NCBI GenBank assembly: GCA_964393115.1
Contig: CAYMST010000178.1
Location: forward strand, 1 to 9,693
Reading direction: 5' to 3'
DNA: 9,693 nucleotides
Origin: CAYMST01 sp964393115
GTDB taxonomy: Bacteria; Bacteroidota; Bacteroidia; Cytophagales; Cyclobacteriaceae
Shown here one piece after another: positions 1-6,997 of the stretch. The position numbers were made by a program, and so were the translations under genes. Below the pieces are notes generated by a model, which saw nothing but the letters and a program-made list of their open reading frames with translations, did no database searches and was not told the origin of the DNA. Within the stretch, counting starts at the first letter, position 1; the number at the start of each line of letters is the position of its first letter.

Positions 1-658
1 CTTTAATCAGCGTTAAGGGTGTGCGAATCTCGTGGCTTACATTGATGAAAAATTGAGATTGGAAATTATTAATATCCTCGAGTTCCGCTGTTTTGTCCCT
101 TAACTTCCGCTCATTATTTTGATTTAAGTTCTTGAAATAATTGACGGCGATATAGCAACAGAAGAATAGGCAGACATTGGAAACGCTCAAGATATGAACA
201 TCTCCATAGTGATTTAAAAAAATATCGGGAACAGAAAATCCGATAAATGAGATCATCAGGATGGAGTAATTAATCCATTTATTATCTACATAAATCAGAC
301 AAATCATGGGAGGGAGCAAGAAGTAGAACTCGATAAACTTCCCAGTTCTCAAAAAGTTTGGAAACGCAAACCCAACAATAAGAAGAAGTGAGATATAAAG
401 CAGGTGTCCTGAAAGATAGCGGCGCTTCGCATGTAAAAATTGTGCCAGTGCAACCAATCCAATAAGTGCAACATGCGTTGTGATATTTATGTAATTAATA
501 ACATCCTTTGATAGATAGCCAAGGATGAGCATGGAGCCAGCAAAATACCACGTCAGGCAAAAAGCATTGAATAACTTAATCTTCTTGAGTTGGTCATTAG
601 ACTGAGAAGGAGCTGACCCTAAGGAAAGAAATTTTGTATATGATATGCGGAATGTCAC
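1..658 (-). CDS. Membrane sensor histidine kinase, N-terminal part (cut by left window edge)
   Basis: This is the 5' part of a sensor histidine kinase, visible for 219 codons with no stop before the window edge. Such kinases autophosphorylate on a histidine and pass the phosphate to a response regulator. After a polar N-terminus with the stretch FLSLGSAPSQS (residues 10-20), I see about six hydrophobic segments near residues 29-48, 61-78, 85-101, 108-124, 129-145 and 155-174. A charged, probably helical linker (about 175-200) leads to the HisKA H-box NVSHEIRTPLTLIK, with H209 the expected phosphorylated residue. The ATPase domain lies outside the window. In-frame stops at 662-664 and further upstream limit the start. 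The only start codon that keeps the whole N-terminal region is GTG at 656-658. The first ATG (residue 43) would remove the first TM segment. The kinase identity is firm, the exact start is not, and the signal sensed is unknown. Confidence 0.88.
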   Translation of the reverse strand, partial: MTFRISYTKFLSLGSAPSQSNDQLKKIKLFNAFCLTWYFAGSMLILGYLSKDVINYINITTHVALIGLVALAQFLHAKRRYLSGHLLYISLLLIVGFAFPNFLRTGKFIEFYFLLPPMICLIYVDNKWINYSILMISFIGFSVPDIFLNHYGDVHILSVSNVCLFFCCYIAVNYFKNLNQNNERKLRDKTAELEDINNFQSQFFINVSHEIRTPLTLIK

Positions 659-677
659 GATCTACAGATTCTGTTTT

Positions 678-709
678 CAAGTCTAAAAAAAAAGAAACGC
701 ATCAACAAG
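678..709 (-). promoter_or_regulatory. Possible Bacteroidota-type promoter for the histidine kinase
   Basis: On the minus strand a CTTG (706-709) is followed after 20 bases by TAGACTTG (678-685). This is one mismatch from the Bacteroidota -7 consensus TAnnTTTG, at the usual distance from a -33 TTTG-like box. The spacer is T-rich. Transcription would begin only about ten bases before the GTG at 658, giving a very short leader. This is a motif match only. Confidence 0.3.
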
Positions 710-853
710 ATCTATTTGTGGGGTTATTTGGATCGTTTGCGCTTGTCTTGAACTATTTGAGGCTTTTTTTGAATCATGTAAGGTTTTGGAGCGAATTACC
801 TTTGTTTCATAATTATCGCAGAGAATAATTTTTAAAACTTAAGATCAGTTATC

Positions 854-1027
854 ATGTTCGGTATTAATAATAAAACTACTGTAATCCTGGCCAACGGTTT
901 ACTGGTGTTAGGCTATGTAGTCTTAAAGTCAGGGAGGAAAAAACAAAAAAGCTCTTTGTGTTATTTTGAGAAGAAAAATAACGCCAAATTAAAAGACGAT
1001 TGGGGTATGAATCAAAGCTTCATCTAA
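854..1027 (+). CDS. Possible small single-pass membrane protein (57 aa), unverified
   Basis: An ATG-started plus-strand ORF of 57 codons encodes a peptide beginning MFGINNKTTVILANG. One hydrophobic segment covers about residues 8-25, followed at once by a basic stretch (KSGRKKQK) and then a polar tail. A TM helix followed by positive charges is the usual layout of small bacterial membrane proteins. Upstream there is a TACCTTTG match to the -7 box at 797-804, but the nearest TTTG (768-771) is 25 bases away, a poor spacing. No Shine-Dalgarno is visible, which is normal in this phylum. It would be the only plus-strand gene in the window and I recognise no family. An ORF this short can occur by chance. 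Confidence 0.25.
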   Translation: MFGINNKTTVILANGLLVLGYVVLKSGRKKQKSSLCYFEKKNNAKLKDDWGMNQSFI

Positions 1028-1034
1028 TCCAAAT

Positions 1035-1099
1035 ACCCAATTGAATACAGGGAAAACCCCTATCACCCAATTACATTATCACATCCCTAAAACAGGGAT
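1035..1099. repeat. Cluster of short direct and inverted repeats
   Basis: The octamer ACCCAATT occurs at 1035-1042 and again at 1065-1072, exactly 30 bases apart. Between them is the dyad AGGG-AAAAC-CCCT (1049-1061). After them is ATCCCT-AAAAC-AGGGAT (1083-1099), with the same five-base centre but the arms in the opposite order. Such a cluster could be a regulator-binding region or a small structured RNA. No function can be assigned. Confidence 0.4.
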
Positions 1100-1324
1100 A
1101 AAGAACTTATTACCAAACTCAGTTTCTTTTTGAAACGAATCACCACTCTGTCACTCGGATTATTTCGGGTGGCAGTTTTATGTGCATAGGGGGGCGTTGT
1201 TTCTTGCTTTAGATGGAAAAGAAACCCAATGATTCTGGAATAAAACTGTACTTTATTGTGCAATCTGTAATATGCACTGGGACACAATCAGGTAGTCGTA
1301 TTAGCTATGAGAAAATGAATGGTC

Positions 1325-1368
1325 TTTAAATGACGAAAGCCTGCGTTAGCAGGCTTTCGTCATTTAAG
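1325..1368 (-). terminator. Strong stem-loop terminator after dnaN
   Basis: Bases 1326-1344 pair perfectly with 1349-1367 (19 bp) around a four-base loop (1345-1348), and a G-U pair at 1325/1368 extends the stem. It begins 15 bases past the dnaN stop codon. The stem ends in A/T pairs and there is only a short T tract outside on either side. It could therefore act in both directions, or stabilise the 3' end of the mRNA. It is by far the most stable hairpin noted in the window. Confidence 0.85.
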
Positions 1369-1382
1369 CTATGCTTAAATCT

Positions 1383-2507
1383 TTAAACCTGGTTATTCAG
1401 GATAACAGGCATTACCAACATAAGGATGTCTTCATTGTCATCTTTGTCCGAAGGTACTACAAGCCCCGCCTTGTTTGGTTCTGAAAGCTGCAACGTGATT
1501 TTTTCAGAATAGAGATTGTTTAATATTTCAATTAGGAATTTTGAATTAAACCCAATTTCAATATCGTCACCATTATGTTCACAGGACAGTCTTTCATTCG
1601 CTTCGTTAGAGAAATCTAGATCTTCAGCAGAAATCTGAAGTTCACTACCCGTGATTTTTAATCGAACCTGATTCGTGGTTTTATTGGCGTATATCGAAAT
1701 ACGCTTCAGTGAACTCAGTAACTCTAATCTGTCAATAACCATATGGTTGTCGTTATTAACAGGAATTACATTGTCATAATCAGGGAATCGCTCGTCGATA
1801 AGTCGACAGATCATTTTTAGATTCCCAAAATTAAAAAAGGCATTCGCCATGTTGAACTCAACACTTACGTTAGTGTTTTCCTGAGGTAGACATGCTTTAA
1901 GTAGCGTTAATGCCTTTCTAGGAACAATGATCGCATTTCCTGTTTCAGTAGTGATATCTACTCTTCTATATCTAATTAACCGATGTCCATCAGTCGCCAC
2001 GAATGTAGTATTCGTGTCTGATAGGTTGATGTAAACCCCCGTCATAGCAGGCCTTAACTCATCATTGCTAGTAGCGAATATGGTGTTGCTTATAGCACTT
2101 GTTAATACATCAGTTGACATATTGACAGCGAAACCATCACTAACAGTTGGCACTTTAGGAAAGTCCATTGCGTTTTCACCAGCAAGTTTGTATCGTCCGT
2201 TATCGGAACTAATCTCAATGCCATAAGTCTCTGCGTCTATAGAGAATGTAACAGGCTGCTCAGGAAGATTCCTTAAGGTATCCAACAGAATTTTTGCCGG
2301 TATTGCGACACTTCCGTCCTCTTTGCTCTCCACTTGCAACTCTGTGATCATCGAGGTTTGTAGGTCCGAGGCCGTCACGGTAAGGTTTCCCTCTGATATT
2401 TCAAATAGAAAGTTTTCTAGTATTGGCACTACAGGGTTGGTTGTAATAACACCATTGATGCCGCTAAGTTCTTTCAAAAGATAAGACGACGAGACGATAA
2501 ACTTCAT
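1383..2507 (-). CDS. dnaN: DNA polymerase III beta subunit (sliding clamp)
   Basis: DnaN forms a ring-shaped dimer that encircles DNA and tethers DNA polymerase III and other replication and repair proteins. The 374-aa protein has the normal family length, with three similar clamp domains at about residues 1-125, 126-245 and 246-374. Family motifs seen are PILENFLF (28-35), RPAMTGV (152-158), TDGHRL (172-177, part of the client-binding pocket in the E. coli clamp), RLIDERFPDY (235-244), and a C-terminal LMLVMPV (362-368) matching the conserved MPM-type end. The ATG at 2505-2507 gives the classical N-terminus MKFIVSSSYL. It is 151 bases downstream of the DUF4340-like gene, so it may be read from the gld operon, from its own promoter, or both. 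No dnaA or recF lies beside it. Confidence 0.98.
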   Translation of the reverse strand: MKFIVSSSYLLKELSGINGVITTNPVVPILENFLFEISEGNLTVTASDLQTSMITELQVESKEDGSVAIPAKILLDTLRNLPEQPVTFSIDAETYGIEISSDNGRYKLAGENAMDFPKVPTVSDGFAVNMSTDVLTSAISNTIFATSNDELRPAMTGVYINLSDTNTTFVATDGHRLIRYRRVDITTETGNAIIVPRKALTLLKACLPQENTNVSVEFNMANAFFNFGNLKMICRLIDERFPDYDNVIPVNNDNHMVIDRLELLSSLKRISIYANKTTNQVRLKITGSELQISAEDLDFSNEANERLSCEHNGDDIEIGFNSKFLIEILNNLYSEKITLQLSEPNKAGLVVPSDKDDNEDILMLVMPVILNNQV

Positions 2508-2560
2508 TCTTCGTAATTTACTGGTGATTTATTTTCAGTATTCTTCTAGTAATGGTTGAA

Positions 2561-2580
2561 CACAAACCGCTTTGTGCGGT
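2561..2580 (-). promoter_or_regulatory. Two overlapping, mutually exclusive hairpins upstream of dnaN
   Basis: Within 20 bases two inverted repeats interlock: CACAAA-CCGC-TTTGTG (2561-2576) and ACCGC-TTTGT-GCGGT (2566-2580). Only one can fold at a time. The element lies 54 bases before the dnaN ATG, in the only sizeable gap of the gldA-to-dnaN array. It could be a protein-binding site, a weak attenuator or chance. No good TAnnTTTG promoter was found in the gap. Confidence 0.35.
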
Positions 2581-2658
2581 GAATTCCAAGAACCGGTAAA
2601 ATTAAGCCAAAATTTTAGATACTAACTAGATTAACCTATTCGATTACTATATATTTTC

Positions 2659-3537
2659 TTAAAGTTTTTCGAATTGATTTTTAGGTAACAGCAGTTGCCG
2701 AGCCCTTTTTTGGGTAATTACACCGAAAGATTGATTGTTGTGCTGAACCAAGTAGAGACTTTTATCTGCTGGCCATTCGTAAAATGTCAGCGTGCTTAGT
2801 CCTTCAATATCCTCTAAACTAATTTTGAATAAAAAGTTGGTTACCGGAGAAGGGGGAGAACTAATCCATTCGTTGATTTTGTAAGCTTGATACTGTCCCA
2901 AGTAAGCGTAAACCTTTGCCGTGTCCATTTTTTGGATATCACTGATAGAGATTCCTTGCTCATCTTGAAAGATTTTAGTGATTTCACCTCCGTTGTTTTC
3001 TATGGATAGCGATACGAAAGAAGTAGGGTGGGTCTTGAAAACCGTTCTGTCACGCAACTGAAGCCCTGTTAGGTCAAATATTTGTGCAATGTATCCAGAC
3101 GAATTCGGAATATGAACTTGATAGTAACTATTGGCCATGGATATATAAGTGTTCTGATTAGTAGGGTCACCATGTACCGAAAATGTTAATCGCTCACCGT
3201 CAGTCTTTGTCAGCTCTACAGCAATAGATTGCGGTGTTTCTGGTAGCTCACTGATTTCTCGTTTGACTTCCATCAATCTTAGTACACCGAGAAGAGAGCG
3301 TTGAATGTCCAGGTCTAGCCTGGTTCCATCGGATAGTGTCCAATACGTGTTTTTATTTACCAAAAGGTTCTTTTCAGAGGCTCGAGTTAGCTTTATTCTG
3401 GTAAGGTCCCCCGCATCTGTTAAAGACAGTAGGCTTTGACTACTCGGTTGATTACTTCCAGAGAAATCAACTTGTAAGGCTAGTCCTAACGCTAGCAACA
3501 TCAACCATACCGCTAGGAGTTTTAAATTGATATGCAT
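2659..3537 (-). CDS. DUF4340-like membrane-anchored protein of the gld ABC operon
   Basis: The 292-aa protein has one N-terminal hydrophobic segment (about residues 7-22) with no lipobox cysteine, so it is probably an inner-membrane-anchored protein facing the periplasm. The rest is soluble beta-rich sequence. DUF4340-like signs are the W-x-L strand and following region (YWTLSDGTRLDLD, 65-77), the leucine-rich helix ending in LMEVKREI (88-95), and LRDRTVF (161-167). DUF4340 proteins are often encoded just after GldG-like subunits of ABC-2 transporters, and here the gene starts four bases after the gldG stop. That placement supports a role as an accessory subunit of the same complex. The molecular function of the family is not known to me. 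Family assignment is from pattern and context only. Confidence 0.8.
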   Translation of the reverse strand: MHINLKLLAVWLMLLALGLALQVDFSGSNQPSSQSLLSLTDAGDLTRIKLTRASEKNLLVNKNTYWTLSDGTRLDLDIQRSLLGVLRLMEVKREISELPETPQSIAVELTKTDGERLTFSVHGDPTNQNTYISMANSYYQVHIPNSSGYIAQIFDLTGLQLRDRTVFKTHPTSFVSLSIENNGGEITKIFQDEQGISISDIQKMDTAKVYAYLGQYQAYKINEWISSPPSPVTNFLFKISLEDIEGLSTLTFYEWPADKSLYLVQHNNQSFGVITQKRARQLLLPKNQFEKL

Positions 3538-3541
3538 ACCC

Positions 3542-5218
3542 TTAGCTGTTAAAACGTGTGTATTTCCTGTTCCTCAAAAAGAACTTAACCAAACCAAAAA
3601 TGATAATGACAACAATAGGTATCGCTACGTTTACAAGCTGCCAGAATGTCTTATCCTGATCGACTTTGACCTTGTCTAACGGCCGTACTTTAACCTCCTT
3701 TAGGCGGCTTAGTATTAGCCCTTGTTCGTCAAGCATGTAATCTATACTGTTTAGTAAAAACTCTCCATTGGCATATTTCCGTTTTTTGAAAGGGTCATAT
3801 CCCACTTCGTATGGCCTATTGTTTTGCGGATTAATTTCGTTTCTTAAGAGATCACCATCTCCAAATACCACTAATTTTCCATCTGAGCTGGAAGCTCGAA
3901 ATGATGCTTTAGATACTCCTTCAGGTAAGATACGGTTGCGATAAAAGGATGAGAACTCTCCTTCGAGTAAGTAGCAGACAGGTTGTGGGCCAGCGTTAAA
4001 AGAGGATGGGTCTATGTTCTTTTGTAATTCGTTGATGCTGATGTAGATAGGGCTGGAAAGCACACGCGAATACTGAGACGAACTTACAAGTGGTGTTTTT
4101 TTGATGCCTTTCACAGATATGGTATCAAGGGTAGATACGAAGCGACCGTAAAGAGCATCAATATTCTTTGTGATCGGGTGTTTGGATAAGTTATTTAGAA
4201 TTGGAAAGAAGGGCCAAGGCAGCAGCCTTACTTGTGGTTGATTTCCCATATTTCCCACAATCACAGGGAAATCTCCGCAGTTGATATCCAGAACTAACTT
4301 TTTATTCACACGGATTCCGTATTTGTAAAGAAGGTCATCTAGCTTGGTTTCGTTGGGAAGCGCTAATGTGCCGTTTCCATCCACACTGTCCATGTTTACT
4401 TTAAGAGCATCAATTAATAATATCAATTTACCCCCATTCATTATATACTGGTCCAGGGTGTAAAGTTCTAGCTCCTTGAATGCTTGAGCGGGTTTGTTGA
4501 CGATCACCACATCAAGTCCATTTAAGTCAAATGAATGCAATCCAACGACCTCATATTTTTGGGATAATAAGCTTTTAGCGTGTGTGAAAATGGCAGAGTC
4601 TAAGGCGCTTTCTAATATACCCACCTTTGACTTAGTGCTGTTAAAGAAACTTTGGAACGCAGTCGATAGCTGATACTCTAGGTTTTCAATTGATTGGTTC
4701 AAGGTTTGCTCTGCAGAAGCTAACTTATTGCCGTTTAGCAGTAGTACACCTCTTTCTCTGTTTTTGTAGGAGATAAGTGCGCCGGGAGCAATCAGTTTTT
4801 GTGTTTTAGCACCATCCTTCGTGTAGACTACTGGTGTAGTTGGAATTCCTTTTTGAGCTAATTGACGAAAGAAGTTGTTTTTTGTTCGCTTATCTGAGAT
4901 GAGATCTGGGTTGATGAATTTAACATTGAGCTGTCCATTAGTATGATATTGGAATTCTTTCAGTAAATCGTCAGTAGCCTTTTTAAGCCGTTCAAAACCA
5001 CTTGGAAGTGCTCCGTCAAGGTATACTTCTACTAGTACCGGTGCATCGATTTTGTCTAGTAAGGCTATTGTCTTGGGGGATAGGGAATACCTTCCCTCTG
5101 CGGTAAGGTCTAGTCTCAACGGAAACTTACTCGTCAGAGAAACTAATACCCAAGTGCCCGTTATCGCTATCAACAGCGTAAGCAAGGCCTGAATTTTTTT
5201 ACTCTTCCAGTTTACCAT
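3542..5218 (-). CDS. gldG: Gliding motility-associated ABC transporter auxiliary subunit GldG
   Basis: GldG is the large extracytoplasmic partner of the GldA/GldF ABC system. In Flavobacterium johnsoniae the three are needed for gliding, with substrate undefined. The 558-aa protein has an N-terminal TM anchor (about 11-30), a long soluble region and a C-terminal TM helix (about 526-547) followed by a basic tail, the usual GldG layout. Recognisable stretches are the post-anchor motif DLTAEGRYSLSPKT (37-50), the Rossmann-like NGGKLILLID (261-270), VVFGDGDLLRNE (450-461) and NGEFLLNSIDYM (484-495), all typical of this ABC-transporter auxiliary family. The ATG overlaps the gldF stop by seven bases (ATGGTAA), implying translational coupling. 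The DUF4340-like gene follows after four bases. Confidence 0.95.
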   Translation of the reverse strand: MVNWKSKKIQALLTLLIAITGTWVLVSLTSKFPLRLDLTAEGRYSLSPKTIALLDKIDAPVLVEVYLDGALPSGFERLKKATDDLLKEFQYHTNGQLNVKFINPDLISDKRTKNNFFRQLAQKGIPTTPVVYTKDGAKTQKLIAPGALISYKNRERGVLLLNGNKLASAEQTLNQSIENLEYQLSTAFQSFFNSTKSKVGILESALDSAIFTHAKSLLSQKYEVVGLHSFDLNGLDVVIVNKPAQAFKELELYTLDQYIMNGGKLILLIDALKVNMDSVDGNGTLALPNETKLDDLLYKYGIRVNKKLVLDINCGDFPVIVGNMGNQPQVRLLPWPFFPILNNLSKHPITKNIDALYGRFVSTLDTISVKGIKKTPLVSSSQYSRVLSSPIYISINELQKNIDPSSFNAGPQPVCYLLEGEFSSFYRNRILPEGVSKASFRASSSDGKLVVFGDGDLLRNEINPQNNRPYEVGYDPFKKRKYANGEFLLNSIDYMLDEQGLILSRLKEVKVRPLDKVKVDQDKTFWQLVNVAIPIVVIIIFGLVKFFLRNRKYTRFNS

Positions 5219-5940
5219 TTTCTACTGTTAATTGAAATATGAGTGAGCACCAACATTACGGAGATGAGCCCTATGAAATATGCGATATTAGTCAGATCAA
5301 TAACCCCCTTTGATAGCGCATCATAGTGAAAAGCTACCCCCAGCTTTTCAATGGTTCTGAGTAATACGCTCCATTCGTTGAGTTGGGAAATGGACCCAAA
5401 TCCGTAAAATATGAAAAAACAAAGCAAACAACCGAGTAGGAAAGATACGATTTGGTTACCGGATAATGTTGAGGTAAAAAGGCCAATGGCTACAAATGAA
5501 GAGGCTAATAGGATCAAGCCAATATAGGACCCGATGATGCCAGACATGTCAATATTTCCCTTGGGAATACTGAGTTGGTATAGGCTATACGCATATATAA
5601 AAGTAGGGATAACGGTGATAACGACCAGACAAGTGCCTGCTAGGTATTTGCCAATGATCACTTCAAGCTCTGAGACTGGTTTGGTAAATAAAAACTCAAT
5701 AGTTCCTGTTTTCCTTTCCTCAGCAAACATGCGCATGGTAATAGCTGGAACCATGAACAGCAATATATACGGGGCTAGGAAAAAAAAAGTGCTCATGTCT
5801 GCATATCCGTAGTTGAGAATGCTCGTTTCCGGAAATACCCATACTAATAGTCCGGTAACTAACAGAAATACAGCCATTACTAAATAGCCGATAAGTGAGT
5901 TTAGAAATGTGTGAATTTCTTTTTTGAAAATGGCAATCAT
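5212..5940 (-). CDS. gldF: Gliding motility-associated ABC transporter permease GldF
   Basis: GldF is the ABC-2-type membrane permease that pairs with the GldA ATPase. The 242-aa protein has six predicted TM segments near residues 15-36, 50-72, 98-120, 134-156, 162-182 and 218-237. Between TM2 and TM3 lies the cytoplasmic motif EERKTGTIEFLFTKPVS (74-90), typical of ABC-2 permeases, where the family couples to the ATPase. The length matches GldF proteins. Its ATG overlaps the gldA stop by four bases (ATGA) and its stop overlaps the gldG start by seven, so the three genes are almost certainly co-translated. The substrate is not evident from the sequence. Confidence 0.95.
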   Translation of the reverse strand: MIAIFKKEIHTFLNSLIGYLVMAVFLLVTGLLVWVFPETSILNYGYADMSTFFFLAPYILLFMVPAITMRMFAEERKTGTIEFLFTKPVSELEVIIGKYLAGTCLVVITVIPTFIYAYSLYQLSIPKGNIDMSGIIGSYIGLILLASSFVAIGLFTSTLSGNQIVSFLLGCLLCFFIFYGFGSISQLNEWSVLLRTIEKLGVAFHYDALSKGVIDLTNIAYFIGLISVMLVLTHISINSRKW

Positions 5941-6854
5941 GGACGAGGAGCGTTAGTTATTTCCTGAAAGATCTGTTCCAGGTTTTTTTCACTCTTATTG
6001 AACTGTTGGATTAAGTTGTCATATTGGATACTGAGTTGTTTGAGGTCTTCCCTTAGTCGCATTGGATCTGCGGTATCGATTATAAAGGTGCCGTTGTCTT
6101 TTTTAATGATTTGATTTACCGAGGTTAATGCCTCAATAATCTCAAGGGCTATTTCTTTTTCAAACGCAATTTCCACCCGTGAGGCGCTCGAGTATTTCTG
6201 TTGCAGGTCAGGGATACTACTATTTTCCAATAAGGAGCCCTTGTTGATAATCATAACCTTGTTACATACTGCTTCCACCTCTTGTAAGATATGAGAAGAA
6301 AATAGTGTAGTTCTTTCTGAACTGATATCTTTTATTAAACTTCTGACTTCCAGAACTTGATTAGGGTCAAGGCCCGTTGTTGGTTCATCTAAAATGAGTA
6401 CCTCTGGGTCAGGTAGAAGTGCTTGTGCTAGCCCGACCCTTTGTCGGTATCCTTTAGATAATGCACCCACTTTTTTATTTTGCTCAAGTGCTAACCCACA
6501 TAACTCAATAGTTTCCCCAACTCTTTTTTTAACATTCTTTAGGTCAAATAATTCTGCGGAGAACCTCAGGAACTCATGCACGTACATGTCCAAATACAAG
6601 GGGTTGTGCTCTGGTAGGTATCCAACCTTTTTACGAATGACCTTAGGAAAGCGAGTTACATCTTTACCAAGGACAACGGCTTGGCCAGATGAAGGAGGAA
6701 TGTACCCCATGATCATCTTCATGGTGGTAGATTTACCTGCTCCGTTCGGCCCCAAAAAACCAACTATTTCCCCTTTTTTTAATTCAAAGGAGATATCGTT
6801 TACTGCCAATTGCTGACCGTAATATTTAGTAAGACCTGCTACGAGTATGGACAT
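5937..6854 (-). CDS. gldA: Gliding motility-associated ABC transporter ATPase GldA
   Basis: GldA hydrolyses ATP to drive the GldFG complex at the cytoplasmic face. From the ATG at 6852-6854 the protein is 305 aa. In this numbering it has Walker A GPNGAGKST (35-43), GYLPE in the Q-loop region (E instead of Q, common in ABC-2 ATPases), signature LSKGYRQR (132-139), Walker B VLILDEP with D156 and E157, and the switch histidine in SSHIL (H188). A C-terminal extension of about 90 residues follows the nucleotide-binding domain, as in drug- and gliding-type ABC-2 ATPases. An in-frame TTG at 6867-6869 would add five residues, but the ATG gives MSILVAGLTKYYGQQ, the N-terminus expected of GldA. It is the first gene of the operon, with a promoter-like palindrome about 50 bases upstream. 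Confidence 0.96.
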   Translation of the reverse strand: MSILVAGLTKYYGQQLAVNDISFELKKGEIVGFLGPNGAGKSTTMKMIMGYIPPSSGQAVVLGKDVTRFPKVIRKKVGYLPEHNPLYLDMYVHEFLRFSAELFDLKNVKKRVGETIELCGLALEQNKKVGALSKGYRQRVGLAQALLPDPEVLILDEPTTGLDPNQVLEVRSLIKDISSERTTLFSSHILQEVEAVCNKVMIINKGSLLENSSIPDLQQKYSSASRVEIAFEKEIALEIIEALTSVNQIIKKDNGTFIIDTADPMRLREDLKQLSIQYDNLIQQFNKSEKNLEQIFQEITNAPRP

Positions 6855-6893
6855 AGGTGCATTCTTCAACCAATAACGTTCCTTTATCTAGAT

Positions 6894-6935
6894 TATTTGC
6901 CAGCAAATATAAGGTCTTCACCAGACTGAGAAAGT
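6894..6935 (-). promoter_or_regulatory. Candidate gldA operon promoter inside a 16-bp palindrome
   Basis: On the minus strand TATATTTG (6904-6911) is a perfect match to the Bacteroidota -7 box TAnnTTTG. About 20 bases upstream is only a CTTTC-like -33 candidate. The -7 box overlaps a palindrome, TATTTGC-CA-GCAAATA (6894-6909), whose two arms each carry a TTTG. Transcription would start about 40-50 bases before the gldA ATG. The palindrome could be an operator for a dimeric regulator. The weak -33 box keeps the confidence moderate. Confidence 0.45.
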
Positions 6936-6997
6936 CTAAGACTAGAAGAGTTATGAATTCAGTAGTGTTAACCGAATGTAAATGGAGGATGTTGATT

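Larger units (their letters stand above)
659..1382. other. Long intergenic region between dnaN and the histidine kinase
   Basis: No confident gene was found in these 724 bases. They contain the dnaN terminator stem-loop at the right end, a possible small plus-strand ORF (854-1027), a cluster of short repeats at 1035-1099, and a promoter-like site near the kinase start. Short ORFs on either strand (plus 634-828; minus 1087-1287 with a TTG start; plus 1213-1329, 38 codons with its stop overlapping the terminator stem) look like chance. There is no tRNA-like cloverleaf and no coding remnant I recognise. The length is notable next to the compact operon upstream. Confidence 0.6.

Noticed and set aside
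634..828. Plus-strand ORF of 64 codons
   Set aside because: It overlaps the start of the histidine kinase on the other strand, has a low-complexity lysine and hydrophobic composition, and matches no family I know.
1087..1287. Minus-strand ORF of 66 codons after the dnaN terminator
   Set aside because: It would start at TTG, shows no domain-like pattern, and lies across the repeat cluster. It is most likely chance.
5534..5812. Plus-strand ORF opposite gldF
   Set aside because: It lies wholly inside gldF, whose TM pattern and operon overlaps are clear. It is a shadow frame.
6394..6816. Plus-strand ORF of 140 codons opposite gldA
   Set aside because: It lies opposite the ATPase core motifs and its translation has no family features. 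It is a shadow frame.
6867..6869. TTG as the gldA start
   Set aside because: The ATG five codons later gives the family-typical N-terminus, and TTG is a weaker start codon.
6923..6940. Small inverted repeat AGACT/AGTCT downstream of the unrecognised gene as a terminator
   Set aside because: The stem is only five base pairs with no T run, which is too weak to call.
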